NCBI RefSeq assembly: GCF_012489685.1
Contig: NC_080041.1
Coordinates: 30,059,780 to 30,123,779 of the forward strand
DNA from: Lotus japonicus
Lineage: Eukaryota > Streptophyta > Magnoliopsida > Fabales > Fabaceae
Length of the DNA stretch: 64,000 nucleotides
Direction: 5' to 3'
The notes under the pieces were generated by a model that saw only the letters and a program-made list of their open reading frames with translations, was not told where the DNA came from and did not search any database. Positions 11,786 through 23,900 of the stretch are shown piece after piece (position 1 is the stretch's first letter; every line of letters begins with the position of its first letter). Both the position numbers and the translations under genes were made by a program.

Positions 11786-13233
11786 TTAACGAAATTCGCC
11801 AGATGGCCAGCCTTGATCAACCTTATCAATCTCCCGCCTTAGGTTCCAACAATTATTAGTGGTGTGCCCCAACGTTTTGTGATACTCACACCATCGGTTT
11901 GTATCCACATTAGCTGGTGGTCGCCTAGGCGGTGGCGGATATTGCACCGCATTTGTTTGTGCAACTGCTTTTAAGATAGTGCTTAGAGGAGCATTCAATT
12001 TAGTAAGTGGGACAGGAGTGGGCGAGGCTCCTTGCTGGCCAGCCGGGGTTGCAGTGGTTCCTTGGGGATTTCTGTGCCACGTATTCTGGAAACCAGGTTT
12101 TGGAATTTTGATAGGGGCCAGGTCTTGGAATACGTGGAGTTTGAGCTACCCTTGTTTCCTTTCCAGTCTTGTGTTTTTCCTGCGAAACTCCGCCAGGCTG
12201 GACGTGTTTTCGCCCCTCCTCCCTTTCTTGTTTATTTTGATCATCTTGCTCAATCAAAATGAATCCTAAACGCGAGCACGAAGATCCATCATGTCCTTCC
12301 CGGTCGTCTGGTTAAATCTCGATTCAAGTCCCCCGCCCTGAGGCCATTTTTGAAGGACGCCAGGCACACATCCGGGTTGTCTTCCTCCAGTTGAACAACC
12401 ATTTTACTGAATCGCGCCATGTAGTTCTTGAGCTTCTCTCCTAGCTGTTGATGTATGCTGATAAGGTCAAACATGGTTGCTTTGGTAGTTTTGTTGGCGG
12501 AGAATTGAGTTAAGAATTTAGTAGACAAATCTGTGAAGTTGTCAATGGAGAAGGGCGGATGTCGGATGAACCATTGCATCGCCATCCCCTTAAAATTTGA
12601 TGGTAACAATCTGCACTTTACCTCATCTGTTGCCCCACCAATGACCATTTTGGTGTTAAAGTAACGCAGGTGTTCCACAGGGTCAGATTCGCCTAAAAAG
12701 GCGTCCAAAGCCATTGTCTGCAGATGCTTTGGTATACCCACCTTTGTGATGGCGGGAACAAAAGGCTAAAACTCGACGACGTCTTCAGCCTCGAGCCGTT
12801 GTCCTTGCTTGTAATCTTGCCGCTGGGTTAAATACTCCACCTGGGCTTGCAACTGCTCGTTTTGGCTTTGTACTTTTAGCAAAGTATCCAACATTTGTTG
12901 CAAGGCCGCAGATGTGATTCCCGTCACTACTTCTTGTGTTTTTCTCCGAGCGCTATTTTTGAGGTCTTCTAGATTCACATATTCAGGCGGCGCTGATCGT
13001 CGCCTGACGCCGGGATCTGATTTAGCTACCAGATCTGAGGGTCTCCCCGGAGGTACATTCACCAACGACGCTGGTGACTGCGCCACTGAGTGAACCCCTT
13101 CCGAGGAAGCCTCCTGCTCCTGCACTTGAGGTATTTCACGGTTGTTGTATCGTCCGCCGCCGCGGCCGCCCTGACGACCACCACCCCTCCGGCGATGATC
13201 ACGGCGGTCCACACCGCACGAACGGGTTTCCAT
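11786..13233 (-). pseudogene. Gypsy gag, interrupted
   Basis: Capsid-like protein of a Ty3 element in several pieces. 13233-12766 is an Arg/Gly-rich N-terminus followed by a coiled-coil stretch. 12741-12289 carries the retrotrans-gag core (MQWFIRHPP, LSTKFLTQFSANK). 12257-12000 is a basic linker. 11998-11786 holds the zinc-knuckle-like CEYHKTLGHTTNNCW. The first break is a single in-frame TAG at 12766-12768 (EF*PF). A frameshift near 12300 and another near 12000 follow. It is non-functional as read. Confidence 0.85.
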
Positions 13234-13288
13234 GGATCTTAACGCTCACCCTCTACGTCAACTAGTAGATCGAGGTTAGACGGTTCGA

Positions 13289-13306
13289 TCCCCACAGACG
13301 GCGCCA
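13289..13306 (-). other. Gypsy primer-binding site
   Basis: Minus-strand TGGCGCCGTCTGTGGGGA lies one base inside the LTR end (AGAACA). This is the form commonly seen in plant Tat-lineage Gypsy elements. The tRNA cannot be assigned with certainty from memory. Confidence 0.7.
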
Positions 13307-13307
13307 T

Positions 13308-13689
13308 TGTTCTGTACTAGGGAAAGATTACGTAAGAGAATGACTGAAAGTAAACCCTAGCAGAGCACTAAAATGGCAAAAAATATCATAAAAGGAATAT
13401 TCTCATTAAATGTTTTAAAGGTACTTTTTACAAGGTGTTGACCTCTCCTTTTATAGAGGGAGTGATCATGATGTGGACATTTCCTGTACTTGGGCCTGAC
13501 AACCGGGGCTCAAGCCTCTATGCATATAAGACAAATCTAATGGAATCTTCCAGCTGGCTTGTGGGCCCATCTAAAGGAAGGGGCGGGATTCCTTGTTGTT
13601 TGGCAAATTCCGCCCTGGCTGCATTCGTTCATCTGATGCCTGATTTGGGCGGGCATAAGGAATCCTTATGTCCCGCCAAGTCCAATCAT
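13308..13689 (-). repeat. Gypsy 5' LTR (outer border tentative)
   Basis: Inner border TGTTCTGTACTAGG on the plus strand is fixed by the PBS. The outer border is placed at CCAATCA (13683-13689), giving a TG..CA LTR of ~382 bp; no second LTR is available to confirm it. The pyrimidine-rich stretch at about 13436-13460 contains CCTTTTATAGAGG, possibly a promoter on the element strand. Confidence 0.55.
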
Positions 13690-14281
13690 GTTTCTCAAAT
13701 GAAGAATAATCCCCACGACCAGAGCAAATGTTTTAGCCTCAAAATCCTTCAGCGCGGGATAAGTAGCCAAACCCCCATAAGTAGTCCAATCCATTCTATC
13801 TAACACAACCGAAGCATGAGGCTCGACAAAGAATTTTACCTCACCATCAATAATAAACTGATACGACTCACCTACACCTCGAACCAGGCGCAAATCAACC
13901 GGAGACTTCTCAAATAACGCCAAACACGACGAAATCTCATCCACATCCCTTGAAGAGTCACCACCAGCGTCACTCAAAGATACCATTAAATTATTAGATA
14001 CCGCATAAATGCCTTCACTAACAAGTTTCTGGAAAAAGAAAAGCCTTCGGAGCCCGCTCCTCGAAAACCAAAGGCCTAGCCACTGAAAGCACGTCCATCT
14101 CTCCTTCAAAACCCGAAGAAAAAAGAGCACCACACCTAGACAGCTCCCCACAGAAAGAGCTTGGCATAACCTTAGTATTTCCCACCAACAATCCCCAATT
14201 ATGTCGCACCCATAGCTGACTCATTATCCACCTCCATCCCAATATGATTAAGTTTGCGCTGTCGTTTAAAGTTGCGCTGTC
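13690..14281 (-). pseudogene. Unrecognised coding remnant flanked by two insertions
   Basis: A minus-strand coding-like stretch runs from about 14281 to 13690 with one frameshift near 14030. Pieces read GNTKVMPSSFCGELSRCGAL and then DGEVKFFVEPHASVVLDRMD followed by FEAKTFALVVG. The protein is not recognised. It is cut at one end by the Gypsy LTR and at the other by the Cassandra-like TRIM. It could be a LINE ORF1 or a host gene fragment. Confidence 0.35.
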
Positions 14282-15138
14282 TGTGACGCCCGGGGCCGAC
14301 GAGGGCGGGGAGTGATCGTCAGTGCAGTGAGGCACGGACAAGGAGCGGCTCCTGGCAGACTTCTAGACGGAGGGGCACATGAATGAATCGATCTCGCACC
14401 CGAACAAGAGGTATTCCAAGGCTGTATAGGTGTGGGACTATATAGTCAAGGAGGGCGTAAAGGATTTGATTTGTACTACTCATAACAACAAGATGCATCT
14501 TCTTTTCGGGAGCCCAACTCATAAAAACTCCATAGTTAAGTGTGCTTGACTTGGAGCAATATTGGGATGGGTGACCTCCTGGGAAGTTTTCCCAAGAAGT
14601 GCGCGAGTGAGGACAAAGCGCACTAAAAAGACTCGTGTTGTTACCGTGAGGCCAGTCGTCAAGTCGGGATGTTACAAATGGTATCAGAGCCGACCTCTCC
14701 CAGAACGGTGTGGTTCGGGACGAACCAAGCGGAAGCTGTTGGGCATGTGACGCCCGGGGCCGACGAGGGCGGGGAGTGATCGCCAGTGCAGTGAGGCACG
14801 GACAAGGAGCGGCTCCTGGCAGGCTTCTAGGCGGAGGGGCACATGAATGAACCGATCTCGCACCCGAACAAGAGGTGTTCCGAGGCTGTATAGGTATGGG
14901 ACTATACAGTCAAGGAGGGCATAAAGGATTTGATTGGTACTACTCATAACAACAAGATGCATCTTCTTTTCGGGAGCCCAACTCATAAAAACTTCATAGC
15001 TAAGTGTGCTTGACTTGGAGCAATATTGGGATGGGTGACCTCTTGGGAAGTTTTCCCAAAAAGTGGCGAGTGAGACAAGCGCACTGAAAAGACTCGTGTT
15101 GTTACGTGAGGCCAGTTCTCCAGTCGGGATGTTACAAA
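14282..15138 (+). mobile_element. Full-length Cassandra-type TRIM with 5S-rRNA-like LTRs
   Basis: Non-coding LTR element. LTR1 is 14282-14676 and LTR2 14746-15136, both TGTGACGCCCGGGG..GATGTTACA. The PBS TGGTATCAGAGC (14679-14690) is complementary to the 3' end of initiator tRNA-Met and follows LTR1 after AA. The internal region is only about 55 bp after the PBS. CTGTC flanks the element at 14277-14281 and 15139-15143. Each LTR contains a 5S-rRNA-derived segment with the box A-like AGTTAAGTGTGCTTG and box C-like GGATGGGTGACCTCCTGGG. These are hallmarks of Cassandra, which is mobilised by other elements' proteins. Confidence 0.9.
14524..14595 (+). promoter_or_regulatory. 5S-rRNA-derived pol III promoter-like segment in TRIM LTR1
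   Basis: Matches the 3' two-thirds of plant 5S rRNA: ACTCCATAGTTAAG, then GTGCTTG, then GGATGGGTGACCTCCTGGG. The 5' portion of 5S is too diverged to call, so this is not an rRNA gene. A slightly more diverged copy is in LTR2 at about 14985-15057. Confidence 0.8.
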
Positions 15139-15143
15139 CTGTC

Positions 15144-15825
15144 GAACCACAGGGTGCTAGAAAGCAACAACAATGCATCACAAACAACAAACACAAACTA
15201 GGAACTTTTTTGTCATCCTATTTAGTATTTATATTTAACTGATGAATTTGATTTAATGAATATTTTGTTAATATCATTTGTATGATGTTAAACACCGTGA
15301 TGGATTTTAGATTTTAGAAAGAAAAAAATAGATGAGTGTTATTATGAATTAAATAATTGGGGTGGAATGTTGATTTGCATATAAATTGAATTGGGTGTTA
15401 TTCAAACAAATCTTTAAGGGTGAGTATATTTTTAATCTTAAATAAATTTTTTGTATTAAATATTTGAGGATAGTTTAGATACTAAAGAAAAAAACAATAT
15501 GAAAGATAGGAAATCCAAAGTCATTATAAATAAATTTAAATGTGATTAATTAGTTAATACAAATTATATTAATAAGAGATAATTTCTTAAAATTTTCAAA
15601 TTAATAAGATAAACAAAAAATTGTATCCAACAAAGGGAAAACATTTGTAATTATTGTGTCAACTGATAGAAATTAAGTCTTGGAAAAATTGTTTACATGA
15701 ACCGCATTTCGGGACTAGAATCATTAGCATCTCGTTTTATGGGGATGAGTTCTATACCCTTAAAGAAATAGAAAGTTAAAGAAAATATTATAATCTTGGA
15801 CACATTATGACCATGTTTAGTCATT
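15144..15825. other. AT-rich intergenic DNA
   Basis: The first ~70 bases continue the sequence interrupted by the TRIM. The rest is AT-rich with no supported feature. 15750-15825 would contain the polygalacturonase 3' UTR (minus strand). Confidence 0.5.
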
Positions 15826-17449
15826 CTAAGCTGCCGGTGCTACACATGTAGGAGCTTTTCCAGTAACTATTGGCTTGACATTAGCACATTTGGCGGTTGC
15901 TGGGGCTCCATTGAAAGTAAGATCAACACCATTTAGCTCTAACAGTGTCAAAGGTACACACTGCTGCAAATAAGAATTACTCCTTCCGGAGTTGCTGAAG
16001 TGCCCCTAATGTTCTTGAACGAAACCTTGCTTATCTTATTTTAGATGGACTTGGCTATTTAAAGAAACCAACAAATGGACACAATCAGTCATATAAATTA
16101 CTTTAGTGTATGGACAATTAAATTACTAAATTTTAACTATGAACATTATTTTTTAAAAATGAAAATATATGTTAACTTTTGCATTAATAAATATAAGTTT
16201 AGGATTAAATACCTTTTTGGAGCATTGGTTCCATGGACAATACTCTTGGTCGATGATAATAGGGTTCTTTACATTGACCATGATAATGTCTTCGAAATGC
16301 ATATCGGTTATAGGAGCTGTTCCTGGGGTGCTAGCCAAGTCTTGACCTCACACCATTATCAGTGTTTGTCAAAGTGCAATTCTTTACATAAAATCCTTCT
16401 ACAGGCTTTTCATCCGGGTACTTTCCGAGGCTACCAAACTAATACCATGACCTGGTCCGCAGTTGACATTTTGAACAAGTACATTTTTTATTCCATCACC
16501 TAATGAGACGCAATCATCTCCGGTACCAATATTTGTGTTAAGAATCTTCACATCAGTTGATCTTCCAACGTGGATTCCATTGTGTTCGGACTCAAAGCAG
16601 GGGCAACAATTTTGAAACCATCAAATGTAAAATTGTTGCAACCCAAAACATTGACATTGAAGCTTTTGCTATCTTTGGAAGTAATGTCACGAACAATTGA
16701 ATTATTGACGTAATTAAAAGCAAAATTCTGTTGACATCAGACAAAAAGATCAATTGTTGATTTATTATTGTTTGATAAATGTGTAACATACTTGGAATGA
16801 AAATGCAAGAGTAATCTATATTTACCATGGGAAGCAAGGTGCAATGCTTGTTTTTTGAACAATCATTTCTTTTCCAAGCAGTTTCACCAACACCATCAAA
16901 AACTCCTTTACCCGATAAGGTGAAAAAGCTAATATAACTAAACTGCACCCATGTGCCAGCCCTTTGAAGTTCCTTGGGTTTACAGGTGCTTTAATTGTTC
17001 CATCAACTTGAACTTCAATATGGGCCTGCAAGGACCTTGGACCTGTACTGCACCCATCTTGTATGTACCATGAGGAATCACAATTTTGGCTGAAGTGGTT
17101 GACTCACATGCTTTTTTCCAAGCATTTGTAAAAGCCTTAAGAATGTGTAAAACTCGAATCATTATTTGATTATAAACTAAAAATAAATAATATATAGTAC
17201 TTGCTTGTGATATCACCAATTTAGTTGGATAAAACTAAGTTTCGAGCGAAAAGTGAAATAAGTTTTTTCATTTCCAAAAGTGAAATAATTTTTTTCTTAA
17301 TATAATCAATGATAAGATAATACCTGTGTTATATCTGCATTCGGTGCTCCGCCAAATTTTGATATCTCAAGGACCCATGATTGAGCTGTACTAAAGCCAT
17401 AAAGAAATGAGACAAAAGCAATTATCGCGATATTGAGCTTCATATCCAT
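15826..17449 (-). pseudogene. Polygalacturonase (GH28), copy B: all four exons but frameshifted as assembled
   Basis: Same gene as at 1-1403 with the 3' exon included. Exons are 17324-17449, 16826-17135, 16213-16727 and 15826-16054. The last exon supplies the conserved C-terminal part (NIRGTSATPEGV, then LTFNGAPATAKCANVK) and the stop TAG at 15826-15828. Relative to copy A there are single-base losses at about 16333, 16345, 16436, 16581, 16961 and 17025. Two more losses in the last exon, at about 16037 and 15965, break the frame although copy A offers no comparison there. Every break is a one-base deletion in an otherwise conserved protein, so low-quality consensus is more likely than true pseudogenisation. 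Confidence 0.85.
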
Positions 17450-18829
17450 TATAATTGTTTTTGTTAACACGCTATGTCCTTGCACTTCTTTTCAATTCAT
17501 GAATTTGATTTTGAAGTATGTTCGAGCACTATTTATACTTGAATAGCAAAGCGTTAACATTATGAGAAAAATAAGGAACCTCTTACTAAATATATGATTT
17601 TTCCAATATTAGGTGTTTGTTATGTTTAGTACTATTACTAATAATCATCTATCACTCATTAATTAATAAGAAATTACTATTAATAACAACTTAGTTTATA
17701 GGAAGAGGCTATTGTGAGGCATGTTGGTATATGGTGTGTGGGTGAAGGATGATAATAACCTACAGTATAAGGTTTTCTGGATTAAATGTATATTTTAATT
17801 GTCAAATGAATTTTGAAATATACAGGTTAATGTTAATGTTTTTAAATTAAAATTTTTCCCTTTACTTCCCACATAAGCTTCCCCACATCAAATTTTTAAT
17901 CCCTCACCTTCTATTTTTTTAATCTGCATTGTACATTTTAAAAGTAACACTTTCATAAGTTTTATTGAAAACAAATGAAGATAAATTAATCAACAACATT
18001 CAACATGGGAACAATCTCTCCCATGTGGGAAAATAATCCTTGATAGGCTATCCAAACAAAAACCAGTACAGAAAGAGAATAACCCCAAAAACTCATACCA
18101 GAACTCAATATAGCCTACAGGGAAACTTTAAACAAGCAAGAAACAAAACCTTGGGGAAAACCCCACTATTCTATTGCACAGACACACTAACATTTCATAA
18201 TTAATAATTAACATTAAATCTACTCGGTATTATATGAATTTTGCCTCCAATTTTTCATAATTGTTTCCATCATTCTTATTTTCCTTAACTTCAAATAGCA
18301 CATTTAAAAACGATGCCTCCTTATCGGTTCATCTTACAATTCTTTCCTTTATCTCTCATCCTCAGCCATTCTCTACCAAGTAAGACTTTACTTTTTTTTT
18401 TTCTAGTCCTCCACACTCTTTATGAGCGGCATATCCATTAAGGAGTTGATCAAGTGTGCTCTTCATCCTAATCAAATGGCTTGGTGTGAGTTCATGGAGG
18501 ATAGGTGATTAATAGTTAGGGAGATGATATTGTGGTGCCCTAAAATGTTTTCTCTTATGTTTTAGTGTGTTTCCCTTTTTTTATAGAAAGTTCATGTTTT
18601 CATTTGTTTGTTCTTATTTTTCATTCAATTCATTATTCTTTTTATGCTTTTAGTTTTGCAGGTGGATCATATCTTTCACCATTGTCGATTTGCAATAGGT
18701 TGAATTCAACAGAATTATTGCATCCTTAAAAAATCATACATGTGTCTCACTTCATTCTTTGACAACAAGATATCAACTAGGAGTTTGCATGATAATATCC
18801 CTCATCTCTTGGCCCGAACAATGGTTAAT

Positions 18830-19701
18830 TTATAATACATCAAGGAGATCACGGTCAAGCACAAGCCTTCGTAGCTTAATTATGGATTCTTCAATCCTAG
18901 GCTCTGATTGAGCAGTTTCTGTTGGTGTCATATAACGACAATTCTGAGATGAAGACGTAAAGGACAAATCGTATATAAAGTGATCTAAATCAAGTGTTGG
19001 GTTCTTGTCAACTTGAGCTCTAAATGTTTCACGATCAATATGTGCTGAAGGCGTGTGGAATGAAGTCAAAGACTTGGTACTGGATACTAGAGCCACTCTC
19101 GTAGTTATTAGAGAAGCGGTCTTCAGAGGATTATTTTCTTGATTAGGGTCTCCATATGCAATATCCGCTTCAATATCACTTGCGCATTGATCTAGGAATT
19201 CTTCGTCCCCTTCATCTCCTTGAACATTTTTACCCTGAAGAAGAAAATAAAGAGGATTATTTGTATCAGCGAATTAGGAAAGATAAAGTATCTTACGTTT
19301 ATTTTGACACCCAATCTAAAGCGATGGAAAAGAGGACGATTTCACCACCTGAAGTACTATTATCACTTGATGTGATGTAGGAAGAATTAAGATGTAAGTA
19401 TTTAATTAAGGTGGTGGATTGGCTTTCTTCAAGGCCTTTGGAGTAGGGGTTCTTTGCAAATGAATGAAGTAAAGAAGAGTTCCCAACAACAAATTGTAAA
19501 TTGTGGAAATAGATAAGGACATGGGAATAATACCTGGTAAATTTCATCTTTTGCGGGTGTCAAGTTCTTGGAACTCGTGTATGTAGCTACGCTTGACGTT
19601 GATCTGACATAACTCTTTGATGGAATCTCGTTAAACATGATCTGTGAGGTTTCGACGAGAAGTTGGAGGTTTATTTGTTGACTTCCCCTTCTCGCCGCGA
19701 G
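18830..19701 (-). CDS. C-terminal exons of an unrecognised gene, copy B
   Basis: Identical translations to 2784-3655 (offset 16046): exon-like blocks 19534-19701 and 18830-19234. No domain is recognised. Confidence 0.4.
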
Positions 19702-19751
19702 CTGAAAAGGAATAAGGTCATTTATGCAAAATATTTGATTAAGGCCTACGC

Positions 19752-20940
19752 TGAAGGTATGAAAAACACTAGAAAGGGGGGTTTGAATAGGTTTTAAGTT
19801 TAAAAACTTTCCCTTTAAGATTTTAGCAAATCTTCTAAGTAACTAAGACAAAACGTGCAAGAGATAAAGAGAGGAGAAAATCACATAAGTGTTTTATCCT
19901 GATTCACTTGATAAATCCCTCAAGCTAGTCCAGTCCACCCGTTAAGGTGATTTCTTCCTTCGTAGAATGAAGGTAATCCATTAATCAAAGATTGTTACAA
20001 CTGCACTAGCACACCTTGCTCAGTGACTTACAAATCTAAGAACTAGCAACACTAAGACAAACAAGTCTTAGTCTTCTCAAGGAATCTGACCTACCTGGTT
20101 CCTTAAGGAAATACAAACAAAGTTTGTGAAAAGTTTGGGTTTACAATGAGTTGGTTCTAAACAAACAGGAGTAAACACAATAAGAACAATGAAAAAATAT
20201 TTCTAAGGTATTCGCTGGTAAGTTTCACTTGGATTGCACAATATTTTCTTAGTCAATTTCTTCTCTCTTCAGCCTTTAAATACTCCAAGGTGAAAGTTTT
20301 GTATCCGTTGGAAGGCAATTCTGGAAATTCCAGAACCTGTTGTGGCTGAAGCTCGTTAGGTAAGGCGACAGAATAGTACACTGCTTTTGTACTATTGAAA
20401 ATTACATTTGCCTTATCCTAGTTGACTTCTGATCTTTGGAGACGCTTCGTGTTGGAACTTGTGAAGCAACTTGATCAAAGTCACGAGGAAGCTTGGATCC
20501 TCTAACCTTCATAACTTCTGCATCTGAACCGTTCACTCAGAACTTCTGGTCTTCAAAATCAGAAGTACTTTGGTCTTGAGAGCCAGATTTCTCTGGGTCT
20601 TGAGAATCTTCAAGTCTTCAGCTTCTGGACCGTTCGCTCAGAACTTCTGGTCTTCATAATCTTCAGCACCTGAATCTTCATAGCCCACATCAGAGCTTTA
20701 ATCTTCAGAACATCTGAAGCATTGACAACCGTTCAGAAGAACGTAGTGAGTGCAGAAGCGTCTCAATGGTTACCATTTGGTCTTTATCTTCTGATGAATA
20801 TGTCTTTGGATCAGAATCAGAACCTGATTGTCAAACACTTAAAAGATAAACGTTAGAGTACCATAATTGTTCATACACAAATATAAGCTTGTTATCACCA
20901 AACATAGAGTTGTACAACCTGACCAAATCTTGGTCTTACA
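19752..20940 (-). mobile_element. Solo Copia LTR, copy B
   Basis: Same 1189-bp LTR as 3706-4894, including the TACGC/TACAC flanks. Confidence 0.85.
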
Positions 20941-23900
20941 TACACATTATGAATATTTCTTGGCTTCCTCATATTTGTCTTCTTCTGCATCAAGATTCAT
21001 AAACTCATATTTTGATTTCTTATTTCTCTCTAGAGTAATGCTTTAAGAGTTCATTTTTCGAGTCTGTATAGAATTTGACGAATGGAAAATGTGAAGACTC
21101 GGTAAGGTAAAATAGAAACGTTTTTCAAAAATAAGGGGAGAACTTTTCGTAATTACATGAGATCGAGTTCGCAAGGCCCTTCTTTTCAGACTTTGCTTCC
21201 TGGGCCGGGAGTTTTGGTTCTTGCCACTATTGCTTCCAACATTCGATAGTCTCTATTGGGTTTGAATCGAGATAGTTGTGGTTTTACATTAACAATCAAA
21301 TATGAAGAAGTGGAAAAAATATGTTAAACCCTGAATGGGAAGTTTACTGCGGAAAATATACTTGAAGTAATGCAAAGATGGTGCTCAGCAAAGTAGTACA
21401 TTGAGCATTTCTTCAAAGTTACCCTATCACAAAGTGGCTTAAATGAATTATCGACTCTGTCTAAGGAAGAAAACAAAATCCACTTTCGGAGCACAACGGG
21501 AAAATCCAAAGAAAACTTGAAGTTTGGAAAAGGCAGAAAGTTGGGGAAACGCATCCTCAAGGAAAATTTGTATTTGTCTTTAAAAGGAGGAAATCAAATT
21601 TTCAAAACACTTGCTTCGAGTTTCCTTATTATAGCTTAAGCCGCCTCGTGAAGGGTATTCTTTATTTGACAAGGTATGTACAAAACTTGGAAGTATCTTT
21701 GAAATGATTGAATTTATTTTACATGCGTACCTCGACTATTCCTAGAGGGATCTCCTTTCTACACACCAAGAGTTGTTGTTATATTATCGAGACACACCTA
21801 AAGGGGTATCTTGATAGGATCATAATAATAAGTCTACCAGTCCTCAAATAATTTAGTGCAAAAGTAAGATAATTCAAAGGGAACTTGAGTAAGTTCAGGG
21901 AATCTTTCCGTATAATCCTAAAGAGTATGCGCCCAACTTTCAAAGCTATCAACAAAAACATCAATGGGAATTGTTTCTTTATATGTGAAGAGTTTTGCAG
22001 GACGAAGTTGGCTCAGCTCAAATTTGTCTGATACAAGTTGAGGTTGAAGGTCAAACAGGTCTAAAGGTAAAAGAGAAACTTTTGCGAGATAAAACGATTT
22101 GCAAATTTAAGTCTCGTTGCTGAGTGGGTTGAAGGATTTCTAAACCACGCTAGGTTTTTTAAACTCGAGGAAGAGTTTCTAAACCACGCTAGGTTTTTTA
22201 AATTCGGATGCTAGAAGGCGTTACCTTCAGGAAGAGTTTTTTAAACTCGAGGAAGCAAGCCAAATATATTTTGAAGTCTTCCCAAGCGGATCTTTTATCA
22301 TCTAAAGGAGTAAGGTGAGAGAGTCTTTGACCCTCAGCATACTGAAGAACATCATCAAGAGCAACCATAAGGAGTTTTGACTCAAAAATGATATTCATCC
22401 AGAGCTTCATCCAACCATTCCTAAAAACCGTCGTTGATCATATTCGAATGGTAGTTACTAGTAACTGCTACAAAAAGCAAACTGAAGCGGTTTGAACTAC
22501 TGCAAAATGTACATATAACTGTTGAAATTTGCCTATTTTATTGTTTTGTCTTCAAGCTCATAATGTCTAAAATTCTAATCCATCAAAAATTTCTTACCAA
22601 CATGTTGTGGGAGGTGTTTCTCCTGCATGATACTTACCATCTCAAATACCCTCAAACAATGACAAATGACTCTAAGTTCATACAAATATTTAGCCTAAAT
22701 TAAATCTCTTCCAAAATTCAATTGGTTAATTTTCATCATTAATCAATTTTGTATTGATAAAAGACAATTGTTTTATGTTGGTTCAGGATCATAGATAGGA
22801 AAAATGACCATGGTAGAAGGGGATTATATTACTGTCATCAAGGACATAGAAAAATAAAAGTAGAAGTTTTTTTCCCCATTAAGTAGCATTTTCATCTGCA
22901 ATTGAAGGGGTTATTTATATCTAAGTCAATTTAGTTACTAATGCCTCGTATGTGCTCGAAAAAAATTGTCGTTAGTAGGTTTCCGACAAACAAAGCCACT
23001 AGTAAGTTACTAACGATCTTATGCAACTGTAACGTATATACTACTTTATAAAATACCATTAGTTATTGTTGCCTACAAGGTGTCTACTAATGACCTTGTG
23101 GTCATGGATAACCTCTTGAATAAATTTGTTATTACATACAACGTCCGATTGTTACCGACGGTCTTTAGTCATATAAGTAATGACAAGTTTTTTCTGTATT
23201 GTATTGAGCTGCAACAAATGTTTTTCAGATTTCATGCTTAATTTTAATTCAGGCTTAAATATGTTTTTGGTCCTATGTATAGGAAATTTTTTGTTTTGGT
23301 TCAAATTTTATTTTATTTTGTTTGAATCCTCAATTTTCTCTCATTTTGCTCGATTGAGTCATAATTTGGTTATTATGCTCCCTACTTTTTATGGCAAAGA
23401 ACTATTTTACTTTTAAATAGAACATACTTTCTTGCCATTTCAAAAAAGATTAGTTATGTTAAAAATATGATACTAATATACCTCTAGCAGTGAATTGTGC
23501 ATTTTATATGAACCTTACTTTTGTTACATTGCACAATAACCACTAGAATGTGGTAATAATATACATAACATCCCTGCAATACAACTCAAATTTCAAGCCA
23601 TGAACATATCTTCTTCTAAAGAAATTTAGATCTAAGCAACTACCCGCGATAAAGGTTTCTTTTCTTTCTTCTCAGTAATCAACGACGATGTTCTATTCTA
23701 TATTTGAGGGTTGCAAGCTACTCATCAAACATACTTTAGAATATTTTGTTTTGTACTAAGGTTTTCCATAGGGTGGTTATGAACGGGTTCAGAAAAACGT
23801 CGTGGTTCGTCAAGTTAAAACTACCACAGGCCCATGATTGCCACTATTCCTTTGCGTCCTTTAGTTTGGTCGTATTTTAGGTCGGGTTTTGCACGTGCGG

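Larger units (their letters stand above)
11131..13689 (-). mobile_element. Gypsy (Ty3) element fragment: LTR, PBS, gag, protease
   Basis: On the minus strand the order is LTR (about 13308-13689), primer-binding site, gag (13233 down to about 11786) and aspartic protease (down to the gap at 11131). Reverse transcriptase and everything 3' of it are missing. Tat-like affiliation is inferred from the PBS form (TGGCGCCGTCTGTGGGGA) and the gag/protease style. At least two CAG-to-TAG stops plus indels show decay, although some indels may be sequence errors. Confidence 0.85.

Noticed and set aside
11979..12269. Plus-strand ORFs in the Gypsy gag fragment
   Set aside because: Opposite-strand shadows; the gag zinc knuckle and core are on the minus strand.
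14500..15060. 5S rRNA genes
   Set aside because: Only the 3' part resembles 5S rRNA, and it lies inside LTRs of a TRIM element.
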